Position numbers and translations under genes: made by a program
From: Larix kaempferi
Taxonomy: Eukaryota; Streptophyta; Pinopsida; Pinales; Pinaceae
NCBI GenBank assembly: GCA_027924585.1
Contig: BSBM01000179.1
Coordinates: 11,074,501 to 11,138,500 of the forward strand
Direction of reading: 5' to 3'
Length of the DNA: 64,000 bases
Part shown: positions 1 through 12,100 of the stretch, piece after piece
Position numbering within the stretch: the first letter of the stretch is position 1
How the letters are laid out: every line of letters begins with the position of its first letter
Notes under the pieces: model-generated
What the model was told of the DNA's origin: nothing
The model's input: only the letters and a program-made list of their open reading frames with translations
The model's database searches: none

Positions 1-974
1 AAATATTATCATTCTTCTCTCCATTTCTCCCACTATTGTAATGAAAATCTAGCTTGTGAGGCATGTACTTTGGAAGGCAATCTAATAATGAGAAAGAAAG
101 TGTTTTGAACCCATATTTTGTCTTATATGTGTTGAATATCCTTATCAGAGCATTATCTAATAGCAAAACATATTATTTGAAGTTTTGGAGCAGTTAGATG
201 AATTACAATGCAAGACTAGCTAGTTGGGTGCTTATTCTAGACTAGTTTCACCATATTTACTACTAAATATTTTCTGAGGGTCCATTTTGCATTCTGTCAA
301 TTGGAGGAGGTTGATAACTTGGTATAATATCCATATCAGTCCCTTTAATAATAATTTGGATTCTTTTAGCATCATTTTGGAAAGCATGTAATTTGACTAG
401 CTCAGCAGTCCACCATATGCAATTAATCCCCAAATTACTCCAAACTCTTCCAAGTTTATCCAGTATTTATTCTAGCATACCTTATGAGTTACATGACTGA
501 TATATCTCTGTCCTAAACATTATTAACCCTCACCCAGTCTTGTTGGCATATGCTAGAATCCCAGGTATCCTCGAAGTAGGAAATAGATTTGTTCTATTAC
601 TGAAAAGTGAATGGCTCTAGTACTTTGTGCCAAGGAATTCTGCTGAAACCATATTTTGCTGCTACTGCACACTCTCACCTATAAATTCCATAACCTAATC
701 TCTCTCCCATCATCCCCATTCATAGTTTCCATCCCCGTCACTTACATCCTGCACAGTCTGAGAGTTTGCCTTAAAAATTGTTAGAAAATTTCCATTAAAA
801 CTATGAAGTGGAAGTTAATATTTTGGTCAGATCTTGACTAGGATATTACAAATTGATCCGATTAGTAGGAAAATTACAAGCATAAGACCAAATTAAATGC
901 TCAATTCATAACTTAAAACAACATGATGTCCAAAGGCTATGCCTTAATTCAAATCTTGGATTATGGACCTAACA
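1..974 (-). repeat. Candidate 3' LTR edge, incomplete
   Basis: No coding sequence is recognisable here. Read on the minus strand, a G-rich purine tract at 975-985 is followed at once by TGTTAGG, the usual order of polypurine tract then LTR start. The decayed gag-like gene lies just upstream on the same strand, which fits a 3' LTR running toward position 1. The other LTR end and a partner LTR were not found, so the call rests on the boundary signature alone. Confidence 0.3.
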
Positions 975-985
975 TCTCCCCCCAA
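975..985 (-). other. Candidate polypurine tract
   Basis: On the minus strand this reads TTGGGGGGAGA and is followed directly by TG. Such a tract primes plus-strand DNA synthesis in LTR retrotransposons and sits just inside the 3' LTR. It lies about 250 bp downstream of the end of the gag-like relic, with no pol between them. A chance G-run cannot be excluded. Confidence 0.3.
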
Positions 986-1235
986 CTTGTCCTAATGCAT
1001 TTCCTCATGCATCCCGGTTAATGTCTCGACTATCCCTCGCATGAGATGCATTTAAGGAGCTGAGTGAATATGTAGCATATGTTTGCTCCTTAGCAAACAT
1101 GAACCCACCTAAAATATTTACTTCTAACCCACACATTTTCTCTGTTGCAGTCAAATCATACATGGGTCTATATCTTTCCACATGAAACCATATGATAGGG
1201 AAGTGAAACCTTACCCCAATCCAGCTTGCCCCTTT

Positions 1236-4200
1236 CTATTGAATACCTTCAATGTATGTGTTCATTCTATCCATTGCCCTGTTAAAATTTGGGAATCCAA
1301 AAGGTTCCCTCACTCTTACTTCCACAGGAGAGAGATTCCATATCCTTTTGCTACATCTCAAAGCATCAACAAAAATCTCATTGATGCAATGCACACAGCA
1401 GCCCAAGACTTCCTTCTGAATAGAGATAACGTTCATAGCTGCAAAAGAATTCCTCCAAAAATCGGATTGAGATAGAATGCATATTCTTTCATCCAAAGGT
1501 TCTCCTCTAACAAATAAATTACATGCATCCTAATTCTTTTCATAACTATCCAGGGTTGTTTTCCACTTAATATGATTGAGCATGTAAGATAGAAACGCTC
1601 TTAGCTGAAGATCTCCAATAAAAGGCATAGGGTTGAAATTTATGTCTCCAGGAAGAATAAAATTTATGCAAATAAAATCTGCATAGAGAATGTTCTGTTA
1701 GTTCATCCATATGAACAAAAACCCTCCAAAATTCTTCCTCATTTGAAATCTAGGGCTTGTTTCCTTCTACCAATGTTTCCAGTTGAATTTGAAGGAGTTG
1801 TTCTTTTAAAAACAGAGCATATGCAGGGGAAGGTGCTCTACATCCTGGCAACTCGAATATGAGTGTGTTCATTCTCCTTTTCTCTTCCTACAACTCCTTA
1901 CTTTCCTTATGAGTTGCTTTCATTTTCTTCTTATCTTCCTGCCATTATTTTTCCCTTTCTATGTATGGGGCCAGCTCTTCCCATTTATTCCTTTCCAAAG
2001 TTTGCACAATCTACTTATGTTCTACTAAAGGCACCATGCTTTTCTGTAATGACTCGGGCCTAGCATTCCACTCATCCCTTTTAGTCTGTAACATTATAGG
2101 GGAGAACAAGTACGTTTTTGTAGATTCCTCTTTTCCTCCCACTGACTTACTTTAAAAGCACTGCTCAGTCTGAATAGATTGTTCTCTCCTATTGCTTCCT
2201 TGAGCTCCATAAGTTCCCATATGTTGTTTTGTTTTTGTATTTTGTTCCCTCTTCTCTGCAATTCAAGCTACACTAGAAGGAGATTCCTCATTTTTATTTT
2301 CCTGAATAGCTTGTTTCCCTTTTTCCATAATTTGTCTTGCATCAGCCAAAATTCCCAATCTGGGGGCTTCACGAGAACTCCTAAAATGCCTCCTCAACTC
2401 TTGAATCTTCTGTTTTACCTTTTGGATGGCCCTTTTTAATCTTTTCACCTTATCAATAAAGGAGGAAACCTTGTCCTTCTTCCCTTCCTCACCAAGTTCA
2501 TGTTTTACCTTACACATTCTGGCTAACCCAGGTGTTGTTACTGCAGGTTCATGAGTATTCCCAGCTCCTTCCTCAACCGGCTCTTGTTTTACACTGCAAG
2601 CCCTATTCGGCTCAAGTGTTGTTACTGCAAGCTCGAGTGTTTTTACTGCAGGCTCAAAGATCTTCTCAACTTCTTTTTCATCCCTTCCAAGTTCTTGTGT
2701 AATTGGCATGAATCTTCCATTGATACTACTGGAGAAAATACCTGAGATGCTTATGTCTCATCCTCATCCCTCACCATGGTTGTCTTAGCAGCTGACTACA
2801 TATACTCTGTCCAATCTGATGATGCTACTGTTGGGATAGGAACTTCAGTCAGATGTACTTCTTCACCTTGTTGGGCCATGGTAATTTCAGACTGGATACC
2901 TATGTCTAGTTCTTTTGAAGCAGACATGGTATCTTCCACGATTTTTTCTCCCTCTATATCCTGCATGGCCATACCAATTTCTTCCTCCATACCCATAGCT
3001 AGTTATTGTGTGACATCTGTGGGGACAATAACCAATGGTTCAATGTTTCCGTGTTCCAATCCCATCGACCTCATTTTGATCCGCCTGGGAAAGAAGGACA
3101 CAAAATATGCGACCCTCTTTTTTCCCTTTTGAGGTGTTGAAGGTGTTGATGGCTATTAATCCTAGATAATATAGGGCTGCCAATATTTCTAACGAGGTGT
3201 TGGTTCAATGATTTCAACGTCACTTTCCTCCTCAAGATCATCTTCTTTATCGGTTTCATTCCGTTATGACTGTTGAAATTCTTCCACCATCTCTTCTAAC
3301 CCATTACCTTCATGGACTCATTCTTCATTTTCCTATTCCTTGCGCTCATCAAACACCTACTGCCTACTTCCTTTGTCACTTCTATGGGTTTCCTCATTAT
3401 CATCTTCCTTCTCTTCATATTCCCCACTCGACTAAGACTCATCCTCATCCTCCATATTTTCAGACTCATCATCATCCTCCAGGCTGTCATCTCCGTCCTC
3501 ATCCTCCAGGGATTCATCTTCCTCATCCTCCTCTTAATCATCTTCTTTGGGAGGGTTCAATAATCGCTCCCAAGATAATTTTATGTCCTCCATAGCATCG
3601 AGGATGAGCAATTTGACCAGTCCATGTTGTGTTAATGCCGCCAAGGGATGTTTTGCACCCCTTGTGGATTTCTCCATTAAATGTAATGAGCCTAGAAGAA
3701 AGTAGGGAATATTTAATTGTTCCCCATGCCTAATGTGAGTGAGCAGTTTGAGGTGATAGGAAAAAATTACCTGGAATATTCCTTTTGCAAGTAATATATT
3801 TATGAATATACAATGCTACCTCCTTCCAAATTCTAGGAAGTGACTCTAGTGAATATCCCTTCCCTCGTCGGTCGTCACCACAACACATCATCACCTCTGT
3901 AGAATTATTTTGTTTTTTTCTCCAAGGATGTCTTCCTCCTTACGAACCACCTTTCTCTAAATGTAGGTAGCCCCATAACCTTGGCTATCGTCTCATCAGT
4001 GATAGGTACTTCAATCCTTCACACCATAGACTTTCCCTCTTGCAAATTGTTGGAAAATTCCAACGCGATTTCTTCGTCAAACCCTTTCAATTTTTCAAAA
4101 TACGCCACCCAACCTTCATCCTGAAACAACTGATAAGCCTCCCTTCTAAGACGTAATTGTTCAATATTTCCAGGTTCATGGCGTACTGCAGTAACATCCC

Positions 4201-4393
4201 ATACCTCAATTGCTGGTTTGTTACTGTTTTTCGGACTTGATGTTGTTGTTACTTCAAACGATTTTCTAGTTGCGTGTAGGAATGGGAAAAGGTAGTGATG
4301 TACTAATTCCAAATTGGGTACGTTTACGCTTCCTGAGGGTTTTGAATTTTTTAATTTCCCATGTGAGGTGGTGGTATAGGGAATGGTGCACAC
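1236..4393 (-). pseudogene. Decayed gag-like / putative plant transposon protein gene
   Basis: The relic reads from 4393 down to about 1236 across several frames. The N-terminal part (4393-3900) has the pattern EGWVAYFEKLKGFDEEIALEF, then after a TAG stop VPITDETIAKVMGLP and ERWFVR. This resembles the 'putative plant transposon protein' domain (Transposase_32 type, PF20167) found in plant LTR-element gag-like ORFs. Next come a highly acidic Glu/Asp stretch (about 3540-3260), a Lys/Glu-rich segment with coiled-coil character (2709-2263), another charged helical stretch (about 2100-1860), and an unrecognised C-terminal part (1800-1236). No protease, RT or integrase follows before the candidate polypurine tract, so this looks like a gag-only element. 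Many breaks are TAA or TAG codons plus frameshifts. The family call is from memory of the motif and not from a search. Confidence 0.5.
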
Positions 4394-5130
4394 CCCCCTA
4401 ACTTAGCCATTTGGACATCCACGTCCAAGCTGTACAAAAGTTGCAGCCAATGGTACACCATACTAAATTAAGAAATAAACCAAACAATTAAATTGGCAAG
4501 TACCTGAATTTTCTACCAATCATTGAATGCAATGGAGTGTGGTGAATAATAATGTCCTTTAATGACATAGCAATGGTGGGACTTTGTTGATGGCAATGAT
4601 ATGCACGAATTGTCACTGACGTATTGACTTGAAGGTGACGAGATGGATGTGCTTGGCAGCGACTGAGGATAAGTTATTATGTTGTTACTACTAAAATGAA
4701 CAGTGCCACTAAACTTAGAGAAGAAGTCTTGTATTGTTGGTGGAAGGGTTTAATGATAACATAGTTCAGCAACTTTCGAATTTCACATAATATTTGGAAA
4801 ATGTTGTTACTGTGATCTTACATAAGAATTAGAAAAGATGCTCATACTGAAATTTTCCACGTGCTAAAAGATGTTATACACCTGAATTATTAAAACATGT
4901 AGTATTGTTGTTACTCGTTAACTACTATGAAGGAGTAACGGCAAGGTAAGAGTAACAACAAAATAAAACAATAGAGTTTCAGTGAATATGGCACCAAATA
5001 TGGTGAGGGGAGGGGCCATATGAGCTTCCACCTTCACATGGTTGTCCCTGTTCAGTAGAGAATAAAGTATTCTCAAAACCAAGTGAATCTCAATCATCTT
5101 TATACCAATCATCTTTGGCGGTAGACGACA
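4394..5130. other. No gene seen; contains a dispersed repeat
   Basis: No coding sequence or RNA gene is recognisable. The part at about 4998-5085 resembles 24735-24960 (shared core: GGCCAT, then TTCCA-CTTCAC, then TGTTCAGTA, then ATTCTCAAAAC). It lacks the 139 bp foldback present in the second copy. Confidence 0.5.
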
Positions 5131-5133
5131 TTA

Positions 5134-5253
5134 TATAATGGGTTCATACTACTCTATATGGAGTAGAAAACTTAGATGAGAGAAAAAAACAAAGACAAGA
5201 AATAACTGATGAAGTTTGCGCAATTTATCAAGAAGTAATTTTTTATCGACATT
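5134..5253 (+). repeat. Direct repeat, copy 1
   Basis: About 120 bp starting at an ATAATGGGTTC motif and ending near TTTTTATCGACAT. It recurs with scattered differences at 5575-5695, about 440 bp downstream. The second copy runs straight into the GAT-rich satellite. I see no coding content. Confidence 0.75.
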
Positions 5254-5574
5254 ATTGCCCAGATTGCACTAGGTGCAGGAATGTGCGACTCGAACCAAGG
5301 TTAAATGAAACAGCTAAATTAAAGGCATTGTTATACTGTGAGTAGACATGGGCAACAATGACCTCTGAATGGGTCCAACATTGAAATATCCTCAAACTGT
5401 TTCTGTATGCACTGAAATTTGACATTGGCGAATTGTTCACATGCCTTCACAATATGGGAGACTTTCCAAACTCAGAGATGAATCACACACCCAGTACTAC
5501 TCTATATCTCTGGTCTCGTCCTAGTTTCGTTTGAACTTTCATGAAGAAGGAAATAGATGAAATTTCATCTTGAG

Positions 5575-5695
5575 ATAATGGGTTCGTACTAGTACTCTAT
5601 ATGGAGCAGAAAACTTTGATGAGAGCAAAAAACAAAGACGATAAATAACTAATGAAGCTTGTGCAATTTATCATGAAGTACTTTTTTATAGACAT
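5575..5695 (+). repeat. Direct repeat, copy 2
   Basis: Second copy of the 5134-5253 segment. It ends with TTTTTTATAGACATCGTGATG, exactly where GAT-rich satellite sequence begins. In copy 1 the matching position continues into unrelated sequence, so the satellite probably entered or expanded at this point. Confidence 0.75.
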
Positions 5696-6200
5696 CGTGA
5701 TGATGATTATGGTGATAATGATGATGTCTAAGATTATGATGATGTTGATGATGGTTATGATGAAAATTATGATGATGTTGATGATGAGGATGATGACATA
5801 GACGATGATGATGATGATTATGATGATGAGGAGAAGGAGGAGGAAGATGAGGATGAGGATGATGAGGATGGGAATGACAAAGATGATGACAATGACAATG
5901 GGGATGATGATGATGATGATGACGATCACGATGACGATTATGAAGTTGATGCCAATTTCAAAGACAATGATGATATTGATGATTAAAGTGATGATGATAA
6001 TGATGATGGCATCGATGATGAAGATGATCATGACATGGATAATGACGATGATGTCGATTTGTTTAATTTTTTCTTGTGTTGTTGGGGGTTACATGTTTTA
6101 GGATCTATAAGATATGATGACACTGACAATGCCAATGATGATGTTGACGATGATGACAATTATGAGGAATATGATGATGATTATGGTGATTGTTGTCACC
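5696..6200 (+). repeat. GAT/GAC-rich satellite, isolated unit
   Basis: About 500 bp of imperfect GAT and GAC triplets, followed at about 6055 by a non-GAT spacer (GATTTGTTTAATTTTTTCTT, then a GGGGGTTACATGTTTTAGGA motif). The same order of GAT block and spacer recurs four times in the 8.16-10.6 kb array, so this is a displaced single unit of that satellite. Long Met-rich or Ile-rich frames through it are only readings of ATG and ATC phases of the triplet. Confidence 0.9.
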
Positions 6201-6201
6201 A

Positions 6202-6341
6202 GAATCTACCCCAGTGTATATGATGAATCCATGCATAAATCCGGATTTAAAATCCCCTTCATAGGTTGCTCCCGATGGCCATGAAACCTTACCCTTTCCT
6301 GTGTTCTTATACCAATATTGGGTAGACTTTCTCATTGCCAC
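6202..6341 (-). pseudogene. MORN-repeat exon fragment
   Basis: The minus-strand reading has [20 protein letters not shown] then FMHGF. This is a good match to MORN repeats (Y-x-G-x(6)-G-x-G type), which in plants occur in phosphatidylinositol-4-phosphate 5-kinases and other membrane-associated scaffold proteins. Only about one and a half MORN units are present. The reading then passes into the antisense of the GAT satellite and becomes His-rich, which is not MORN. No neighbouring exon was found, so this is a gene fragment or captured exon. A spliced exon of a working gene outside the satellite cannot be excluded from this window. Confidence 0.6.
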
Positions 6342-8150
6342 AAATCTTCAATCCATCATTTTTCATCATTTACCTTTGAAATTTACATTAAGCCAAGGTC
6401 TCTCCTTACTTAATAACTAAGTCTCCTATTCTACCAAGTCTTCTCCTAGTGTACAAAGACCATTATTGGATCAAGTAAAAAGGTATGAAATAAACTTTTT
6501 ATTAATTTAAAAAGTTTTAAATTTGAATTATATGTTAAAAAGGTCAAAGAAATTTACCTTTTTAATATAAATTTTAAAATGTATACCTTCTAAACTATAT
6601 GTTAGAATGTTTTTTTATGGTTTCAAGAGGATTATCAAATTAAAAAAAGCTTTTAAATCTAAAGCCATGCCATTTTCTACCCAAACGTCTAAGTTTTGTC
6701 TTTATCTTTTTTGGTGAAGTTTTGTCTCATACCCAAAGTCTTCACCTTGATCCATGCTTAAAAGCATTACAATCACCTCATCACACAAGGCGCCAAGGGA
6801 AGTCCATGGTTCAAGACATTATGCACTACGGTGAAAAGGTTATGTATAAATATTTGTGCATATGGGATATCACACACTACATGAAAAGGTAGAGCCCGAG
6901 ACAAAATTAAAGATCAAATACACAGGCTCGCATCTTCATGCAGAACTTCGTGACTGCATCCAAATGTTAACAGCAAAATCAAGTAGAAGGTCGCCAAACA
7001 TTTCCAGCAGAACATAGTGTCTGGAGGTTTGACTGCACCAATAGCCAGAGCATTAACCAAGTGACAATGGAGAGCAATATCATTTGGCAAGTCAAATGCA
7101 CATCCAGAACTTCCAGGCAATTAATTAGAATTCAAATCCATATTTGAAGGAAGTAGTTCTAGTAGTTTCATATTTTAAGGAGTTACTTGGTAGGTGACAG
7201 AGCATATAGAAAGAAACTGGTTTATCATGATCATAACTAAAGATAGAAACCCCTGAAATTTGGATCAAAGAGGATGTGTTATTTCACAAATATTTCCCAA
7301 GTACCGAACAATGGATTGTTTGTAAGCATATACCCTTTATCCCAGATTTTTAGGAAAATGAACAATATGTCAAAAATCATCATCAACATTTCAATGCATG
7401 AAGACAACGATTATAAAAGGTGGCAAAGTATTCAAATAGTTGGTTATACAATGAACTTAGCAACAAAATTCAAATACAAGTTCCATATTTTTGGGGCAAG
7501 AGATTAGCAATTGAAGATTCGAGTGGAACATTTTCAAAAGTCTTGTAATTGTTTTCGATATTTTAGACCAGGGATCATAATCTTTTATAAATTCTATCAA
7601 TTGCATTGTAGCAGGGGAGGAGGTTACAGCTGAGAGAGGTTGTGAGAGGATTGTAAAGGGATAGAACCTATCAGTTTCTGCTATCAAAACTTGTAAATGG
7701 TTCTCTGTTAGTTCTTTTGAAGACTACATTTTGGAGTGACATATATATAGGCCAGCTTTATTCATCATTGTAGTCAATGCTTATAATCAGTCTGATTACC
7801 TTGCTTATGATTTCGTTTTTTGATGAAAGTATTTATCCTAAAATGCTCCTGAGTGGGTGGGCTTCACTACTTTTCGTGTCGAGAATGTTTTTTCTGTGTA
7901 TGAAAGTTTACATCTGATATTTGGAAGAATGTTCTCTCAAGTATTGGTTTATTAAATTTGGTTTGTGTTATGATTAATCCCTAGCTTTCAAAAGCTTATA
8001 GATTTAACCATTGTTTGTCATTGATCAATCTTGTTATCTTTTTCTGCCCTTATCCTGGATGATTCCTCCACCATTTACAAAAAACAAACCACCATTTGTT
8101 CAGTTTTCCATATTGGATGCTCTAGCTTGTACCTCTTCAGTCTAGGTACA
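6342..8150. other. No confident gene; AT-rich intergenic DNA
   Basis: The stretch holds a very AT-rich part (about 6480-6680) and short open frames of 60-80 codons on both strands (6914-7120 minus, 7274-7507 plus, 7457-7687 minus) that I cannot match to a family. A TATATATAGG motif at about 7740-7750 could be a TATA box or chance. Confidence 0.4.
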
Positions 8151-8160
8151 ATTTCTAGCG

Positions 8161-8416
8161 CAAACGGTGATGATGACAATGTCTAAGATTATGATGATGG
8201 TGATGATGGTGATGATGAAAATGATGATGACGTTGATGATGAGGATGTTGATGATGATGATGATGATGATGATGACAATGATGATGATGATGATGATGAC
8301 TATGATGACAATTATGATGATGATCATGATGAAAACGACGACGTTGATGATGATGAGGATGATGATGAGGATGAGGATGAGGATGGGGATGACAAAGATG
8401 ATGTCAATGACTATGG

Positions 8417-8469
<53 letters not shown>

Positions 8470-9520
8470 GTGTTGATGATGATTTCAAAAACAATGATGA
8501 TGTTGATGATGGTGATGATGAAAATGATGATGTTGATGATGGTGATGATGAAAATGATGATGGCATTGATGATGAAGATGATCATGACATGGATGATGAC
8601 GATGACATCGATTTGTTTAATTTTTTTCTTGAATTGTTGGGGGTTACATGTTTTAGGATCTATAGGGAATGATGACACTTTCAATGCCAATGATGATGTT
8701 GATGATGATGGCAATGCGATGACAATGGGGAAGATGATGATGATTATGGTGATGATGACAATGTCTAAGATTATGATGATGTTGATGATGGTGACGATGA
8801 AAATGATGATGACGTTTATGATGGGGATGTTGATGTTGATGATAATGATGATGATTATGATGATGACGATGATGATGCCAACGATGATGACTATGATGAC
8901 AATTATGATGACAATCATGATGACAACGATGACGTTGATGATTATGAGGATGATGAGGATGAGGATAGGTATGACAAAGATGATGAAAATGATGATGATG
9001 ATGATGACGACGACGACGACGACGATTATGCTGTTGATGATGATTTCAAAGACAATGATGATGATGGTGATGGTGATGATGATAATGATGATGGAATTGA
9101 TGATGAAGATGATCATGAAATGGATGATGACGATGTTGTCGATTTGTTTAATTTTTTTCTTGAGTTGTTGGGGGTTACATTTTTTAAGATCTACAGGAAA
9201 TGATGACACAGACAATGCCAATGATGATGTTGATGATGATGACAATGTGATGACAATGAGGAAGATGATGATGATTATGGTGATGATGACAATGTATAAG
9301 ATTATGATGATGTTGATGGGGGTGACAATGAAAATGATGATGACATTGATGATGGGGATGTTGATGTTGATGATGAGGAGGAGGAGGAGGATTATGATGA
9401 TGACGACAATGATGGCTATGATGACTATGATGACAATTATGGTGACGATCATGATGGAAACGATGATGATGAGGATGATGAGGATGGGGATGACAAAGAT
9501 GATGACAATGACGATGGTGG

Positions 9521-9556
<36 letters not shown>

Positions 9557-10625
9557 CGACGACGACGATGATTATGGTCTTGATGATGATTTCAAAGACA
9601 ATGATGATGTTGATGGTGGTGATGATGATAATGATGATGGAATTGATGATGAAGATGATCATGACATGGATGATGACGATGTTGTCGATCTGTTTAATTC
9701 TTTTCTTGAGTTGTTAGGGGTTACACGTGTTAGGGGTTATATGTTTCAGGATCTAAGGGGAATTATGACATTGACAATGCCAATGATGATGTTGACGATG
9801 ATGACAATGTGATGACAATGAGGAAGATGATGATGATTATGGTGAGGATGACAATGTCTAAGATTATGATGATGTTGATGATGGTGACGATGAAAATGAC
9901 GATGACGTTGATGATGGGGATATTGATGATGATGATTATGATAATGACAATGATAATGCTGACAATGATGACTATGATGACAATTTTGATGACGACCATG
10001 ATGACAATGACGACGTTGATGATGAGGAAGAGGATGGGGATGACAAAGATGATGACAATGACAATGGTGATGATGATGGTGATGATGATGGTGATGATGA
10101 TGGTGATGATGATGATGACGATGATGATGACGATTATGGTGTTGATGATGAATTCAAAGACAATGATGATGTTGATGATGGTGATGATGATAATGATGAT
10201 GGAATTGATGATGAAGATGATCATGACATGGATGATGACGATGATGTTGATTTGTTTAATTTTTTTCTTGAGTTGTTAGGGGTTACACGTGTTGGGGGTT
10301 ACATTTTTTAGGATCCACAGGGAATGATGACACTGACAATGCCAATGATGATGTTGACGATGATGACAATGCGATGATAATGAGGAATATGATGATGCCA
10401 ATGTCTAACATTATGATGATGGTGATGATGAAAATGACGATGGTGTTGATGATGAGGATGAGGATGTTGACAATGATGATGATGATTATGATGATGATCA
10501 CGATGATGATGATTACAATGATGACTATGATGAAAATTATGCTAACGATCATGATGTCAATGACAATGTTGATGATGATGAGGATGGGGATTACAAATAT
10601 GATGAAAATGATGATGATTTATACT
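8161..10625 (+). repeat. GAT/GAC-rich satellite, tandem array with ~550 bp higher-order unit
   Basis: About 2.5 kb of GAT/GAC triplets organised into higher-order units. Each unit ends in the same AT-rich spacer, starting at about 8610, 9141, 9687 and 10249, which gives spacings of 531, 546 and 562 bp. A partial fifth unit follows to about 10625. Each unit repeats the same landmarks in order: GTCTAAGATTATGATG, a GAT block, a GATTTCAAAGACAATGATG-like block, a GATCATGACATGGATGATG block, then the spacer. The Asp-phase reading meets the same TAA early in each unit and the phase changes across the spacer, so it is not one coding sequence. The open frames of 506 and 516 codons here are low-complexity by-products. 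Confidence 0.92.
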
Positions 10626-10744
10626 ACGGTTTTCATGGTATGCATTATAAAGTTAAACATTAAGCATGGTGCTAATGGTCATAGTGATAAAATATTTGAA
10701 CGTTTTAGGTTACTAGTGGGTTTAGGGTGTTGGGGTTATATAAA

Positions 10745-10880
10745 TTAGGGGCTATAATATTTACAATAAAATATAAAATAAAAACAAACAAAATTAATTA
10801 AATTTAAATTTAAAAAATTTAAAATAAAAGAAAAAACAAAAACAATAAAAATAAAAAACAAATTGCAAATAACATTTTTC
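10745..10880. repeat. A-rich low-complexity DNA
   Basis: About 130 bp dominated by A with TTAAATTTAAATTT-type palindromic stretches. It has no gene features. It separates the GAT satellite from the next tandem array. Confidence 0.7.
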
Positions 10881-10889
10881 AAACAAAAC

Positions 10890-11250
10890 TTACCCGCGTG
10901 CTACAACAATGTTTCCATCGTAGTGAGAACCTTGGATCGTTTCCCATAATCACGGTGAGAACCTCGGCCCGTTACCCCTGCTCAAACAGTTTTGCGTTCA
11001 TGGCATCATGGTGGTGATAACCTACTCGGCTTGTTCCCCATGCTCGAACAATGTTTCCATGGTGGTGAGAACCTTGGCTCATTTCCCCTACTTGAATATC
11101 GTTGTGGTCATGGCCATCATGGTGGTGAGAACCTCGACCATTGCATGTGCTCGAAAAATGTTTCCATTGTGGTGAGAACCCCAGCCTGTTGCCCCTTCCC
11201 AATCAATGTTGTGGCCATTGCCATTGTGGAGGAGAGTCGTGGCCCAATTT
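10890..11250 (+). repeat. Imperfect tandem repeat, ~60/120 bp period
   Basis: Degenerate copies of a motif built from CATGGTGGTGAGAACCT, then TCG-CC-GTT-CCCC, then TGCTCGAACAATGTTTCCAT. The TGGTGAGAAC core recurs about six times. Short open frames on both strands through this block are repeat by-products. GC content is higher than in the surroundings. Confidence 0.8.
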
Positions 11251-11804
11251 GTCCCTATTGAATCACTGGAGAGGCCCAAAATCATCCTCGAGAACATGTT
11301 GAGTTTTAATGTTACTATCTATTGTTTTCATCTTATGGGTAAAAATAATTATTCAAAACGGATGGTTTTCAATAGATTTTGGGCATAATTCCTCCACAAA
11401 TTTTAGGGCATAATTCAATGTCGAATTTTAGGGCATAAGCACCAGTCATAGTTTTAATTGCAAATCGAGTTCTCTTCATTCCTTTCTTGTTCTCTTCATG
11501 CTTTCCCTATTCTCTTCACACCTTCCCTATTGAAACCCTTCATGTTGAAACCCTTCCATTAAATCATTAGAGAATGAACCATCGAATACAACATGTACAA
11601 ACTTCCAAGTATTAATATATATGATCATATATTCTAACTAAAAGCTACTCTAATTGGTTTGATGCTTGTGAGACTACGTTTGAGACATTGAAATAGGAGA
11701 TTATTGAAGTGTTGATTTTGGTCTCTCATATATGGAATATGATACACAAATTCATCGAACATTGTTATTGTCATAGTCTTAGTGCAAGATTGTGAAGACA
11801 ATAT

Positions 11805-12100
11805 TGACCACTCAATTCAATTTGTAAGCAAGAAGTTGAATGCAATTAAGCATAATTATACAACCACAAAGTATGAAGCTCTCACCATTTTATAGAGACT
11901 TTAGATGTTTCACTATTTCCTTTTGATGTAGTGCTCCAAATTTTATGTAGATCATCAAGCACTAAAATACATCATCACCAAACAATTGTTGACAAGATTG
12001 TTATCATAGGAATACGATTGAACAATCTATTCTAAACTCTCATAAAATTCATGTTTCTACATATCACCTATCTCACACGACTTTAGGTGAAAAAGAAATG
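11805..12100 (+). pseudogene. Ty3/gypsy RNase H fragment
   Basis: The plus-strand reading gives FVSKKLNAIKHNYTTTKYEA and, after stops, YVDHQALKYIITKQLL. These match the end of the pol RNase H domain of plant Ty3/gypsy elements (the F-SKKL-AIE-NYTTTE-EAL and F-VDHQAL-YL-NK blocks). The blocks are broken by TAG stops and frameshifts, and no RT or integrase flanks them. It is an isolated relic. Confidence 0.75.

Noticed and set aside
3296-3563. Met/Arg-rich and Phe/Ile-rich frames around 3.3-3.5 kb
   Set aside because: Shadows of the Glu/Asp-rich part of the gag-like relic in other phases.
6914-7120. Minus-strand frame of 68 codons
   Set aside because: No recognisable domain, low complexity near the C-terminus and no supporting context.
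8142-9717. Open frames of 506 and 516 codons, Ile-rich on minus and Met-rich on plus
   Set aside because: They are different phases of GAT/ATG/ATC triplet DNA without domain structure, and the repeat unit carries stops in the Asp phase.
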